Shown here: positions 1 through 7,668 of the stretch, piece by piece
How positions within the stretch are numbered: position 1 is the first letter of the stretch
Layout of the letters: every line of letters begins with the position of its first letter
Source of the DNA: Gemmatimonadota bacterium
GTDB lineage: Bacteria > Gemmatimonadota > Gemmatimonadetes > Gemmatimonadales > GWC2-71-9
Direction: 5' to 3'
Assembly (NCBI GenBank): GCA_003220905.1
Contig: QHTS01000083.1
Location: 1-10,438 of the forward strand
Length of the DNA stretch: 10,438 bases
Program-made: the position numbers and the translations under genes
The notes under the pieces: generated by a model
Database searches by the model: none
Told to the model about the DNA's origin: nothing
The model's input: only the letters and a program-made list of their open reading frames with translations

Positions 1-138
1 ATTGTCCCAGGGCTCGCCGGCCTCGAGCACCACCACCTCGGCGCCGGCCTTCGTGAGCACGTAGGCCGCCATGCCCCCGCCGGCCCCCGAGCCGACGATG
101 CACACGTCGTAGACCTTCGCTTGCCGGTACACCGTCAT
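1..138 (-). CDS. GMC-family FAD-dependent oxidoreductase, N-terminal fragment (runs off window)
   Basis: Only the first 46 codons are present; the gene continues beyond base 1. The translation begins MTVYRQAKVYDVCIVGSG and continues with GAGGGMAAYVLTKAGAEVVVLEAGE. This is the FAD ADP-binding beta-alpha-beta fold of the glucose-methanol-choline (GMC) family: GxGxxG at about residues 17-22 and the acidic end of the second strand at ELEAG-like VVLEAGE. The ATG lies 16 bases after the stop of the preceding TIM-barrel gene, with an AAGGCGGG-like ribosome site between, so it is probably the last-seen gene of the same operon. There is no signal peptide. Like the complete GMC protein at 1949-3634, it would need a Tat-bearing partner to be exported, or else it is cytoplasmic. 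Family assignment is firm; substrate cannot be told from a fragment. Confidence 0.85.
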   Translation of the reverse strand, partial: MTVYRQAKVYDVCIVGSGAGGGMAAYVLTKAGAEVVVLEAGEPWDN

Positions 139-154
139 GCGCGAACCCGCCTTG

Positions 155-1060
<906 letters not shown>

Positions 1061-1906
1061 TTAGAATTCGAGCCGCTTCAGGTACTCGTAGCTGGCGCGA
1101 ATCGAGACGAAGGCGTCGGCCGGCTCGTCGTGCTCGACGAAGAAGTGCTGGATTCCCGCCTGATCGCGCTGCGCGAAGATCCTCTTGAAGTCGATCTTCC
1201 CCGCGCCAACCTCCACCATGCGGTGGTCGGGTGGGGGGCCTGAGTCCTTCACGTGGACCATCGGGAAGCGTCCGGGCCAGCGCGCGAAATACGCCAGCGG
1301 ATCCTGCCCGCCCTTCACGATCCAGTACAGGTCCACCTCCAGCTGGACCAGGTTGGGATCGGTCTCGGCGAGCAGCACGTCGTAGGGCAACTTTCCGTCG
1401 AGCGGCGCGAATTCGAAGTCGTGGTTGTGGTACGCGAACTGGAGCCCTGCGGCCCGCGCCTCCGTCGCGGCGCGGCTGAGACGTTCCGCCGCGCGCTTGT
1501 AGTCGTCGAGCGTCCGCCGCTCTTCCGGGGGGATCCACGCGATCACGAGGTAGCGGTGCCCGACTATGGGTGCGGCGTCGAGCGCCCCACGCCACTGTTC
1601 CGGCGCGAGCGACACGTGCGACGAGGGGGCAGAGAGCCCGTGGTGGTCCAGCAGGGCGCGCACGTCGCGCGGGGTCCTGCCGAAGTAGCCCACGAACTCG
1701 ACTTCCCGATAGCCGGTCGCGGCGACGCGCGCGATCGTCCCCTCGAAATCCTTTTCCATCTGGTGGCGCACGGTGTACAGCTGCAGCCCGATGCGGTCGA
1801 GCTTGCGCAAGGGGGTTCGGGGATAGGGTCTCGGGGTTCGGGGTTGCAACACCTGTCCCAGCGCCGCCGCACCCAGGGTCCGAACGAAGTCGCGCCGCTC
1901 CATCAT
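1061..1906 (-). CDS. Tat-signal TIM-barrel sugar isomerase/epimerase-family protein
   Basis: 281 aa, start ATG preceded by GGGAGGA at good spacing. Residues 1-20 hold a good Tat signal (ERRDFVRTLGAAALG), followed by a Pro/Arg linker (21-35) encoded by a G-rich repeat, then a xylose-isomerase-like TIM barrel. Family motifs are GLQLYTVR (40-47), YHNHDFEF (159-166), LEVDLYWIVKGG (189-200), MVHVKD (216-221) and FFVEHDE (255-261). Likely metal and catalytic residues are E165 or H162, D192, H218 and E258. This motif set is common in bacterial 'sugar phosphate isomerase/epimerase' proteins, which in GMC or Gfo/Idh neighbourhoods act on keto-sugars, for example epimerising or eliminating 3-keto-glycosides. 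The exact reaction is not determinable here. It sits 42 bases after the GMC gene and abuts the next isomerase gene (TAA-ATG). Probably periplasmic. Confidence 0.87.
   Translation of the reverse strand: MMERRDFVRTLGAAALGQVLQPRTPRPYPRTPLRKLDRIGLQLYTVRHQMEKDFEGTIARVAATGYREVEFVGYFGRTPRDVRALLDHHGLSAPSSHVSLAPEQWRGALDAAPIVGHRYLVIAWIPPEERRTLDDYKRAAERLSRAATEARAAGLQFAYHNHDFEFAPLDGKLPYDVLLAETDPNLVQLEVDLYWIVKGGQDPLAYFARWPGRFPMVHVKDSGPPPDHRMVEVGAGKIDFKRIFAQRDQAGIQHFFVEHDEPADAFVSIRASYEYLKRLEF
1810..1843 (+). repeat. G-rich heptamer-period repeat inside the TIM-barrel gene
   Basis: Runs of GGG/GGGG separated by TTC, AT or TCTC at about 7-base period, for example GGGGTTCGGGG at both ends. On the coding strand it supplies the linker PRTPRPYPRTPLR directly after the Tat signal. 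It aligns in register, inverted, with the tract at 1919-1950. Confidence 0.75.
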
Positions 1907-1918
1907 CGTTATGTCCTC

Positions 1919-1950
1919 CCCGAGTCCCGAGTCCCGAGCCCCGATCCCCT
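1919..1950 (+). repeat. C-rich heptamer tandem repeat at GMC/TIM-barrel gene junction
   Basis: Four 7-bp units: CCCGAGT (1919-1925), CCCGAGT (1926-1932), CCCGAGC (1933-1939), CCCGATC (1940-1946), then CCCT. On the transcribed strand it begins at the TAG stop of the GMC gene and runs up to the GGGAGGA ribosome site of the TIM-barrel gene, filling nearly all of the 42-base spacer. Inverted copy of 1810-1843 with the same period. Confidence 0.8.
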
Positions 1951-3634
1951 AGAGCTCGTTCCGCTTCATCGCTTCCACTGCATACGCCGCCGCGCGCGCC
2001 GTGAGGGCCATGTAGGTGATGGACGGGTTCTGGTTCGCCGACGAGGCCATACAGGCGCCGTCCGTGACGAACAGGTTCTTCACGTCGTGGCACTGGTTGT
2101 GGGCGTTCAGGACCGAGGTCTTCGGGTCGCGCCCCATCCGGGCGGTCCCCATCTCGTGGATCGTGAGGCCGGGCGGGTTGTCGTCCACGAACGGCGTGAT
2201 GTCCTTTGCCCCCGCCGCCTCGAGCATCTCCGCTGCGCTGACCGACATGTCGTGGAGCAGCTTGCGCTCGTTGTCGCTCCACTCGCAGTGGATACGCAGC
2301 GCCGGGACCCCCCAAGCGTCCACCTTCTCGGGATCGAGCTCCACGTAGTTGGTCGGGCGCGGGAGGCACTCGCCGAAGCCGTACAGCGAAAATCCCCAGG
2401 GCCCGTGCGCGTGCAGGGCGCGCTTGAGCTCCACGCCGAAGCCCGGCTGCGAGGCTGCCCGGCGCCAGTCCGCGCGCCCGCCGCCCCCCTGGAACCCGTA
2501 GCCTCGCAGGAACTCGGGATGCGGCGTCTTCACATTCCGGAACCGGGGTACGTAGATCCCGTTGGGACGGTTCCCGTGGACCGTGCGATCTTCCATGCCC
2601 GGGATGGTTCCGTTCGCCCCGCCGCCCATCGTGTGGTCCATGAGATTGCGACCGAGGGCGCCACTCGAGTTGGCGAGCCCGGTGGGGAAGCGACCCGTCT
2701 TGGAGTTGAGCAGGATGCGCGTCGACTCGAGTGTCGAAGCGCACAGGAATACGATGCGCGCGCGGAACTCGAGGGGCTGTCGCGTCTGCCCGTCGATGAC
2801 GCGCACGCCCGCGGCGCGGTCGCGCTGCTCGTCGTAGATCACACTGTGCGCGACGCTGTAGGGCCGCAGCGTGAGGCGACCGGTGGCGCGGGCTGCGGGA
2901 AGCGTCACCCCGATACTGTTGAAGTAAGAGTGCGTGATGCAGCCGCGCTCGCAGGGCCCGCAGTAATGGCACGCCGCCCGGCCCCGGTGCGGCGCGGTGA
3001 GGATCGCGACCCGCCCGATCGTCACGACCCGCTCGGGGGCGAACCGCTTGGCCACGGCGTCCCGGACCACCTGCTCGGCGCAGTTGAGCGCCATCGGCGG
3101 GAGAAACTTGCCGTCCGGGAGCTGCGGCAGGCCGAGCGCTTCGCCCGAGATCCCGATGAACGCCTCCACGTAGTCGTACCACGGCGCGATGTCGGCGTAG
3201 CGGATCGGCCAGTCGACGCCGAACCCGTCCCGCGCGTTCGCCGCGAAGTCGAGGTCGCTCCAGCGGTACACCTGCCGGCCCCACATGATCGACTTGCCGC
3301 CGACCTGGCGGCCGCGGATCCAGTGGAACGGTTTGGCGGGATCGAAGGTGTAGGGGTTGTCGCGGTCGTTGACGAAGAATTTGCCGCTGTACTCGTTGCA
3401 GGCGTAGCAATGGCGCTGGATGAACTGATCGCGCTCGAGCGCCTTGCGGTCGCCGAAGCCCCGGAACGTCATCGCCCACGGCGGCACGTGCTCGACGTAA
3501 TCCCGGGCGGGATCGATCGGCCGGCCGGCCTCGAGCACGAGCGTCTTGAGCCCACGCTCGCACAGCTCCTTCGCCGCCCAACCGCCCGTGATGCCGGACC
3601 CGACGACGATGGCGTCGAAGCTCGGCGCGGCCAT
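1949..3634 (-). CDS. GMC oxidoreductase, large flavoprotein subunit of a sugar/alcohol dehydrogenase
   Basis: 561 aa from the ATG that overlaps the upstream TGA (TGATG at 3632-3636). An ATG 15 codons further upstream lies inside the preceding gene and is less likely. FAD ADP-binding fold at residues 7-36 (VVGSGITGGWAAKE, VLEAG); flavin-site loop RGRQVGGKSIMWG at 107-119; ESTRILLNS (303-311); C-terminal GMC motif HEMGTARMG (493-501) and NPSITYMAL (536-544). By family analogy H493 and N536 are the catalytic pair. A Cys cluster C222-x2-C225-x2-C228-x3-C232 sits where FAD-dependent glucose dehydrogenases carry a 3Fe-4S cluster. There is no signal peptide, and the preceding gene encodes a Tat-bearing small subunit, the usual arrangement for a co-exported complex. 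The family covers gluconate, glucose, sorbitol and glucoside-3-dehydrogenases; the substrate is not determinable. Confidence 0.92.
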   Translation of the reverse strand: MAAPSFDAIVVGSGITGGWAAKELCERGLKTLVLEAGRPIDPARDYVEHVPPWAMTFRGFGDRKALERDQFIQRHCYACNEYSGKFFVNDRDNPYTFDPAKPFHWIRGRQVGGKSIMWGRQVYRWSDLDFAANARDGFGVDWPIRYADIAPWYDYVEAFIGISGEALGLPQLPDGKFLPPMALNCAEQVVRDAVAKRFAPERVVTIGRVAILTAPHRGRAACHYCGPCERGCITHSYFNSIGVTLPAARATGRLTLRPYSVAHSVIYDEQRDRAAGVRVIDGQTRQPLEFRARIVFLCASTLESTRILLNSKTGRFPTGLANSSGALGRNLMDHTMGGGANGTIPGMEDRTVHGNRPNGIYVPRFRNVKTPHPEFLRGYGFQGGGGRADWRRAASQPGFGVELKRALHAHGPWGFSLYGFGECLPRPTNYVELDPEKVDAWGVPALRIHCEWSDNERKLLHDMSVSAAEMLEAAGAKDITPFVDDNPPGLTIHEMGTARMGRDPKTSVLNAHNQCHDVKNLFVTDGACMASSANQNPSITYMALTARAAAYAVEAMKRNEL

Positions 3635-4221
3635 CAGAAGTCCCCAGGGGCCGCGTGCCAGCGGCCCGGCTCGGCGCACCCGTCAAACGAGCCCGGGATC
3701 ACCTCGTAGTGCAGCTCGGCGGTCGCCCCGACCTCCGACGTGCAGTAGCCGTACACCGTGAGGAACTTCATACGCTGGAAAAAGGGCGGCTGCGCGTCGG
3801 TCTTCCCCTGGGGATGCGCCTGTGCCTCGGCGTCGAGAGCGGTCAGGATCGCCGCGCGCTGCGCCTCGGTCGCGGTGAGGAAATCCGTGGCGGACGCGGC
3901 GCGGGCACGCGCGTCCACGTCGCCCAGTGCCTCGAGGAATTGCTTCCGGTCGTCGTCCGGGGCCCACTCCGCGAGCAGCAGATCGATGAACCGGTGCACC
4001 TCCGCCGCGCGCGCGCCGGGCGTGTCCGTCGCGGGGATGATCATTTCCGCGATCGTCGCGACGGTCTCGCGCTGATGTGGGTCCAGCACCTGGAAGCCGC
4101 CGGCGCGCGCGCGGCGGTGCACGCCGCGGCCGACCGCGAACAAGCTGTCGGTCGACCGCCCGGCCAACGCTGGCAGCGCGATCGTGGCGGCGAGGGAGCG
4201 GAGCAGGTCTCGGCGGTTCAT
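3634..4221 (-). CDS. Gluconate 2-dehydrogenase subunit 3-family protein (Tat-exported small subunit)
   Basis: 195 aa, start ATG with an AGGGG ribosome site 5-6 bases upstream. The open frame continues upstream only because it runs antisense through argG. Residues 1-20 are a Tat signal (NRRDLLRSLAATIALPALAG). The mature part has the subunit-3 pattern: LDPHQRETVATIAEMIIPATDTPGA (46-70), helical HRFIDLLLAEW (76-86), and the C-terminal FLTVYGYCTSEVGA (153-166) and IPGSFDGC (175-182). In this family the small subunit binds the GMC flavoprotein and carries it through the Tat pathway. Its stop overlaps the start of the GMC gene, so the two are probably made in equal amounts. It is the first gene of the minus-strand operon, divergent from argG. 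The promoter must lie in 4222-4341 but I could not place it. Confidence 0.88.
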   Translation of the reverse strand: MNRRDLLRSLAATIALPALAGRSTDSLFAVGRGVHRRARAGGFQVLDPHQRETVATIAEMIIPATDTPGARAAEVHRFIDLLLAEWAPDDDRKQFLEALGDVDARARAASATDFLTATEAQRAAILTALDAEAQAHPQGKTDAQPPFFQRMKFLTVYGYCTSEVGATAELHYEVIPGSFDGCAEPGRWHAAPGDF

Positions 4222-4276
4222 GGAGCCCCTGAAGAATCGGCCAGACCCAAGGAGTCCGCTAGATGGTGGCCGGGCG

Positions 4277-4304
4277 TTGACAGGCGACCCGGCTGTTGTA
4301 TGTT
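4277..4304 (+). promoter_or_regulatory. Sigma70-like promoter for argG-argH
   Basis: TTGACA (4277-4282), a perfect -35, is separated by 16 bases from TATGTT (4299-4304), a 4/6 -10 box. Predicted transcription start is near 4311, about 30 bases before the argG ATG. The -10 lies within the palindromic operator at 4297-4330, fitting repression. Confidence 0.6.
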
Positions 4305-4330
4305 TATGCATCCTTCTGCATAAATCGACA
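4297..4330 (+). promoter_or_regulatory. Palindromic operator, probable ArgR (ARG-box) site
   Basis: A perfect inverted repeat TTTATGCA (4303-4310) / TGCATAAA (4317-4324) with a 6-base spacer. It can also be read as two ARG-box-like halves: TGTATGTTTATGCA (4297-4310), itself a partial palindrome, and the weaker TGCATAAATCGACA (4317-4330). With two flanking bases each, these are 18-mers 2 bases apart, the known spacing of paired ARG boxes. It overlaps the -10 of the only arginine-gene promoter here. It stands out as an AT-rich island in GC-rich DNA. Assignment to ArgR is inference from position and half-site type. Confidence 0.55.
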
Positions 4331-4341
4331 GGGAGCGCGCC

Positions 4342-5574
4342 ATGGGGCCGTTGGTGGTACTCGCGTATTCGGGTGGGCTCGACACGTCGGCGATCGTTCC
4401 CTGGCTGCGCGAAAAATATGCCGCCAGGGTCCTGTGTTTCGCGGCCGACGTGGGGCAGGGGCCGGGCGAGCTCGCCGGCCTCGTCGAGAAGGCCAAGCGC
4501 TCCGGCGCGGTCGACTGCGTCGTCCGAGACCTGCGCGAAGAGTTCGTTCGCGACTTTGCGTTTCCCACGCTCCGCGCCGGCGCCGTGTACGCGCGCACCT
4601 ATCTGCTCGGCACGGCCATGGCGCGACCGGTCATGGCGGCCCATCATGTCGCACTCGCACAACAAGTCGGCGCGCACGCGCTGGCCCACGGCTGCACCGG
4701 TAAGGGGAACGACCAGGTCCGCTTCGAGCTGACCTACGCCGCCCTCGCGCCCGAACTCCGGGTCATCGCCCCGTGGCGCGAGTGGCAGTTCAAGGGCCGC
4801 GAGGATCTCATCGCCTACGTGAAAGCCAAGGGCGTGCCGGTCCAGGCCACTGTCGAGAAGCCGTACTCCACTGACCGCAATCTCTGGCACTGCTCTCACG
4901 AGGGTGGCATCCTCGAAGATCCCGCGCGCGAGCCGCCGGAGCACATCTTCGTCCTGACCAAAGATCCGCTCGAAGCCCCCGACCTCCCGGTGGTCGTCGA
5001 GATCGGCTTCGAGGAGGGGACGCCCGTCAGCGTGAACCACGTGCCGATGGGCCCGGTGGAGCTGCTCGAGTCCTTGAATGCCACGGCGGGCGAGCACGGC
5101 GTCGGCCGGGCGGACGTCGTGGAGGACCGGCTGGTCGGCATGAAATCGCGCGGTGTCTACGAGACGCCGGGCGGCACGCTGCTGCATGCGGCGCACCGCG
5201 AGCTCGAGCAGTTGGTGCTCGACCGGCGCACCCTGCGGCTCAAGGACGAGCTGGCGCTCCGCTACGCCGACTTGGTGTACGACGGCCGCTGGTGGACGCC
5301 GGAGCGGGAGGCGCTCGACGCCGCGGTCGCGAGCACCCAGAAGCGCGTCACCGGCGCGGTGCGGCTGAAGCTCTTCAAGGGCGCCCTGACGGTCGCGGGG
5401 CGGGAAAGCCCGTACGCGCTGTACCAGCCTTCGTACGCCACCTTCGGCAAGGACAACGTCTACGATCAGAAAGATGCCGAGGGGTTCATCCATCTCTACG
5501 GCCTCTCGATCCGGATCGGGTCCGGTCTCGAGGCGGCGCGCCGCCAGCCAGAAGTCGGCGCGGCGGCAGACTGA
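4342..5574 (+). CDS. argG: Argininosuccinate synthase
   Basis: 410 aa, near the family's usual 395-415. Joins citrulline and aspartate using ATP to give argininosuccinate, the penultimate step of arginine synthesis; cytoplasmic. Visible signatures: N-terminal P-loop AYSGGLDTS (8-16), HGCTGKGNDQVRFE (116-129), and YSTDRNLWHCSHEGGILEDP (175-194). The last block resembles the WS/YSxDxNLxHxSxEgGILEDP form seen in eukaryotes and some bacteria, more than the NLxGRSxECGxLEDP form. The start is supported by an AGGGAGC ribosome site at 4330-4336 and by the motif spacing. Its TGA overlaps the argH ATG (TGATG), so the two are translationally coupled. Likely repressed by arginine through the palindrome over the promoter. 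An in-frame overlap with no other arginine genes suggests the rest of the pathway is elsewhere. Confidence 0.97.
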   Translation: MGPLVVLAYSGGLDTSAIVPWLREKYAARVLCFAADVGQGPGELAGLVEKAKRSGAVDCVVRDLREEFVRDFAFPTLRAGAVYARTYLLGTAMARPVMAAHHVALAQQVGAHALAHGCTGKGNDQVRFELTYAALAPELRVIAPWREWQFKGREDLIAYVKAKGVPVQATVEKPYSTDRNLWHCSHEGGILEDPAREPPEHIFVLTKDPLEAPDLPVVVEIGFEEGTPVSVNHVPMGPVELLESLNATAGEHGVGRADVVEDRLVGMKSRGVYETPGGTLLHAAHRELEQLVLDRRTLRLKDELALRYADLVYDGRWWTPEREALDAAVASTQKRVTGAVRLKLFKGALTVAGRESPYALYQPSYATFGKDNVYDQKDAEGFIHLYGLSIRIGSGLEAARRQPEVGAAAD

Positions 5575-7022
5575 TGCCGCGCCAGCCAACCGAGACCCCG
5601 GCCCCCCCCCCGACGCCGGCGCCGGCCGCTCCCGCGACGGCCCACCAGATGTGGGGTGGCCGCTTCAGCCTCGGACCAAGTGAAGCGCTCGACGCGCTGA
5701 ATCGCAGCCTGCCGGTGGACCACCGGCTCTGGCCCCAGGATGTCGCCGCGAGCAAGGCCTGGGTCCACGCGCTCGGCCGGGTCGGCGTGCTCACGCCCAG
5801 CGAGGAGCACCAGCTGCTCGAGGGCCTCGACCGCGTGGCGGAGCGGCTCGCCGATGGTGCCGCGGTGGGTGCCCCGGACGAGGATGTGCACACCCTCGTG
5901 GAGCGATTGCTGTACGCGGAGGTAGGTACCGTCGCCGGCAAGCTGCACACGGGCCGGTCGCGCAACGACCAGGTGGCGACCGACCTGCGGCTCTGGACCC
6001 TCGGGGCGATCGACCAGTTGGACTCGGACCTCGCCGCGCTCGGACGCGCGCTGGTCGCGCGCGCGGAGGATGGCGTGGACGTCCTGTTGCCCGGCTACAC
6101 GCACGGCCAGCGCGCCCAACCGGTGCGCTGGGCATACGTGCTGCTCGCGCATGCGTGGCCGCTGGTGCGCGACCGCCAGCGCCTGGCGGATGCCCGGCGC
6201 AGGGTCGCGGAGTTGCCGCTCGGATCCGGGGCGCTCGCGGGATCGGGGTTTGCTGTCGACCGAGTGCTCCTGAAGGAAGCACTCGGTTTTCGCTCGGTCT
6301 CCGCGAACGCGTTGGATGCGACCGGCGACCGCGACTTCGTCGCCGAAGTCTTGTTTGCACTGACCCTCGTGGGCACGCACCTCTCGCGCCTCGCAGCCGA
6401 GATCGTGCTCTATACGAGCGCGGAGTTCGGCTTCGTGCGGCTATCGGACGACTTCAGCACCGGCTCGAGCCTGCTGCCGCAGAAGCGGAACCCCGACATC
6501 TTCGAGCTGGTGCGGGCGAAGTCGAGCCGGCTGCTGGGCGACCTCGTGGCGTTGCTCACGACCCTGAAAGGCCTCCCGGCGGGGTACAGCAAGGACCTCC
6601 AGGAGGACAAGGCGCTCCTGTTCGACGGATTCGACACGCTGGCACTGGTACTGCCGGCCGCGACGGGAGCCGTCGCCGTGCTGAGCGTGGACGCCGAGCG
6701 GATGCGGGCGGCGCTCGATGCCTCGCTGCGCGCGACGGACCTCGCCGACCTGCTGGTGGAAGCCGGCGTGCCGTTCCGCGAGAGCCATGGCCTCGTGGGT
6801 CGTCTGGTGCGTGAGGCGGAGCGCTCCGGCGTGCCGCTCGATCGCGTGCCGGGTCCGGTGGCCGCCGGAATCCATCCCGCGCTGGCCGCGGCGCTGTCCC
6901 AGCTGGGAACGTGGGAGGACTCGGTGGAGAGCCGGGCCACCCCCGGGGGGGCCTCGCGGCACTCGGTGGCGGAGCAACTGGAGGCGTTGCGCCCCGCATT
7001 CGCTGAGGGTGGAGGGCCTTAA
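5574..7022 (+). CDS. argH: Argininosuccinate lyase
   Basis: 482 aa from the ATG overlapping the argG stop. Cleaves argininosuccinate to arginine and fumarate; fumarase/aspartase superfamily, cytoplasmic homotetramer. Motifs: MWGGRF (26-31), HTGRSRNDQVATDLRLW (125-141), GYTHGQRAQP (174-183, H177 the usual catalytic base region), DATGDRDFVAE (248-258) and the signature GSSLLPQKRNPD (297-308), with S299 the catalytic Ser position. R305 replaces the more usual second Lys. The first 25 residues are a Pro/Ala-rich extension absent from most ArgH proteins and encoded partly by a run of ten C. An internal ATG at codon 26 (5649), just before WGGRF, would give the normal length and could be an alternative start. 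The TGATG overlap favours the upstream one. Confidence 0.96.
   Translation: MPRQPTETPAPPPTPAPAAPATAHQMWGGRFSLGPSEALDALNRSLPVDHRLWPQDVAASKAWVHALGRVGVLTPSEEHQLLEGLDRVAERLADGAAVGAPDEDVHTLVERLLYAEVGTVAGKLHTGRSRNDQVATDLRLWTLGAIDQLDSDLAALGRALVARAEDGVDVLLPGYTHGQRAQPVRWAYVLLAHAWPLVRDRQRLADARRRVAELPLGSGALAGSGFAVDRVLLKEALGFRSVSANALDATGDRDFVAEVLFALTLVGTHLSRLAAEIVLYTSAEFGFVRLSDDFSTGSSLLPQKRNPDIFELVRAKSSRLLGDLVALLTTLKGLPAGYSKDLQEDKALLFDGFDTLALVLPAATGAVAVLSVDAERMRAALDASLRATDLADLLVEAGVPFRESHGLVGRLVREAERSGVPLDRVPGPVAAGIHPALAAALSQLGTWEDSVESRATPGGASRHSVAEQLEALRPAFAEGGGP
5602..5611 (+). repeat. Homopolymer C10 near the start of argH
   Basis: Ten consecutive C within codons 10-13 of argH, encoding part of the Pro-rich leader. 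It is upstream of the internal ATG at 5649, so a slip here would kill the long form while leaving translation from codon 26 possible. It is also a typical place for sequencing indels. Confidence 0.8.
6259..6290 (+). other. Terminator-like hairpin inside argH
   Basis: Perfect 10-bp stem ACCGAGTGCT (6259-6268) / AGCACTCGGT (6278-6287) with a 9-base loop, ending in TTTT (6287-6290). It encodes residues 229-239 (DRVLLKEALGF), which are normal ArgH residues, so the structure may be chance. It has the shape of a weak intrinsic terminator or pause site. Confidence 0.45.
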
Positions 7023-7031
7023 CCCAAGGTC

Positions 7032-7060
7032 TTGCCGCGCCTTAGCAGGTTGTGTAGCAT
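7032..7060 (+). promoter_or_regulatory. Possible weak promoter for the HNH gene
   Basis: TTGCCG (7032-7037), 17 bases, TAGCAT (7055-7060): 4/6 matches to each box. It sits in the 97-base gap between argH and the HNH gene. A start from it would fall at the beginning of the hairpin at 7063. Weak evidence, by motif only. Confidence 0.25.
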
Positions 7061-7062
7061 AC

Positions 7063-7104
7063 GTGGCCGTCTGGCTCAAAGCCGTGAGCGAGACGGCCGC
7101 TTTT
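7063..7104 (+). terminator. Terminator-like hairpin after argH
   Basis: Stem GGCCGTCT (7065-7072) / AGACGGCC (7091-7098), extendable by two pairs at the base, then a G/G mismatch, then GCTCA (7074-7078) / TGAGC (7085-7089) with the 6-base loop AAGCCG. It is followed by GC and TTTT (7101-7104). The T run is short, so it may end argGH transcription only partly. It lies 15 bases upstream of the HNH start and could also affect that gene's translation. Confidence 0.5.
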
Positions 7105-7119
7105 CACCGAGGGAGTCCC

Positions 7120-7668
7120 TTGCGCTGCCTAGCGCTCAACGCCTCATTCGAGCCCCTCACGATGGTGCCCGTGCGCCGGGCCCTGCGGCTCGTGATCGAC
7201 CGCAAGGCGGAGATCGTCGAGGCGGAGGGACCGGTCGTGAAGAGCGAGCGCCTCGCCATCCCGCGGCCGGCGGTCATCCGGCTGGTCAAATTCGTCCATG
7301 TGCCGCGCCGGTTCCGCCGCCAGGTGACCAACACGTTCCTCTTCGCCCGCGACAACTACCGGTGCCAGTTCTGCGGGCGGAGCCAGCAGGAGCTGCGTCA
7401 CCGGGAGTGCCTCACCCGCGACCACCTGGTACCGCTGTCGCGGGGGGGCACGAACGGCTGGAGCAACGTCCTCACGGCGTGCTCGAGCTGCAACACGCGG
7501 AAGGGCAACCTGCTGCCCGAGGAAGCGGGGATGCACCCACTGCGGCCGCCGTTCGAGCCGCATTTCGTGCACCTTGCGTGGGCGGTGCGGCGCCTCACCT
7601 CTATCCAGTCCAAGTACATCCGGCTGTTCTACGGCGGCGAGGTGCTCGCGACCCTCGAGGCGCTGTGA
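7120..7668 (+). CDS. HNH endonuclease-family protein
   Basis: 182 aa from a TTG start. TTG is chosen because it gives MRCLALNASFEPL, matching the usual N-terminus of this family (MRxLVLNASYEPL), and has GAGGGAG at 7109-7115. A GTG at 7084 in frame is the alternative. The C-terminal half has the HNH/zinc fold: C82-x2-C85, the catalytic LTRDHLVPLSRGG (98-110, H102), N116, and C121-x2-C124 with NTRKGN. The N-terminal ~75 residues are the conserved leader of this widespread, mostly single-copy bacterial family, whose cellular role is not established. Nothing nearby suggests an intron, phage or toxin setting. It follows argH after 97 bases and overlaps the next gene by 4 bases, so the two are probably co-expressed. 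Confidence 0.85.
   Translation: MRCLALNASFEPLTMVPVRRALRLVIDRKAEIVEAEGPVVKSERLAIPRPAVIRLVKFVHVPRRFRRQVTNTFLFARDNYRCQFCGRSQQELRHRECLTRDHLVPLSRGGTNGWSNVLTACSSCNTRKGNLLPEEAGMHPLRPPFEPHFVHLAWAVRRLTSIQSKYIRLFYGGEVLATLEAL

Noticed and set aside
1253..3709. 818-codon open frame on the plus strand, and an 891-codon frame on the minus strand at 1011-3686
   Set aside because: Both run through the well-supported GMC and TIM-barrel genes in other frames, show Arg/Ala/Pro-rich composition and no recognisable domain. They are expected in GC-rich DNA.
5292..5573. In-frame extension of ArgH upstream into argG
   Set aside because: It overlaps conserved argG codons; the TGATG start at 5574 is the natural one.
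4222..5589. Upstream continuation of the subunit-3 open frame as a 651-codon protein
   Set aside because: The first ~455 codons are antisense to argG. The ATG at 4221 has a ribosome site and begins exactly at a Tat signal.
6718..7119. Long upstream extension of the HNH open frame into argH
   Set aside because: The translated extension is out-of-frame argH sequence. The family's N-terminal motif begins at the TTG at 7120.
7023..7119. tRNA or small RNA gene in the argH-HNH gap
   Set aside because: The folded part is a single hairpin without cloverleaf arms or a T-loop sequence; terminator is the simpler reading.
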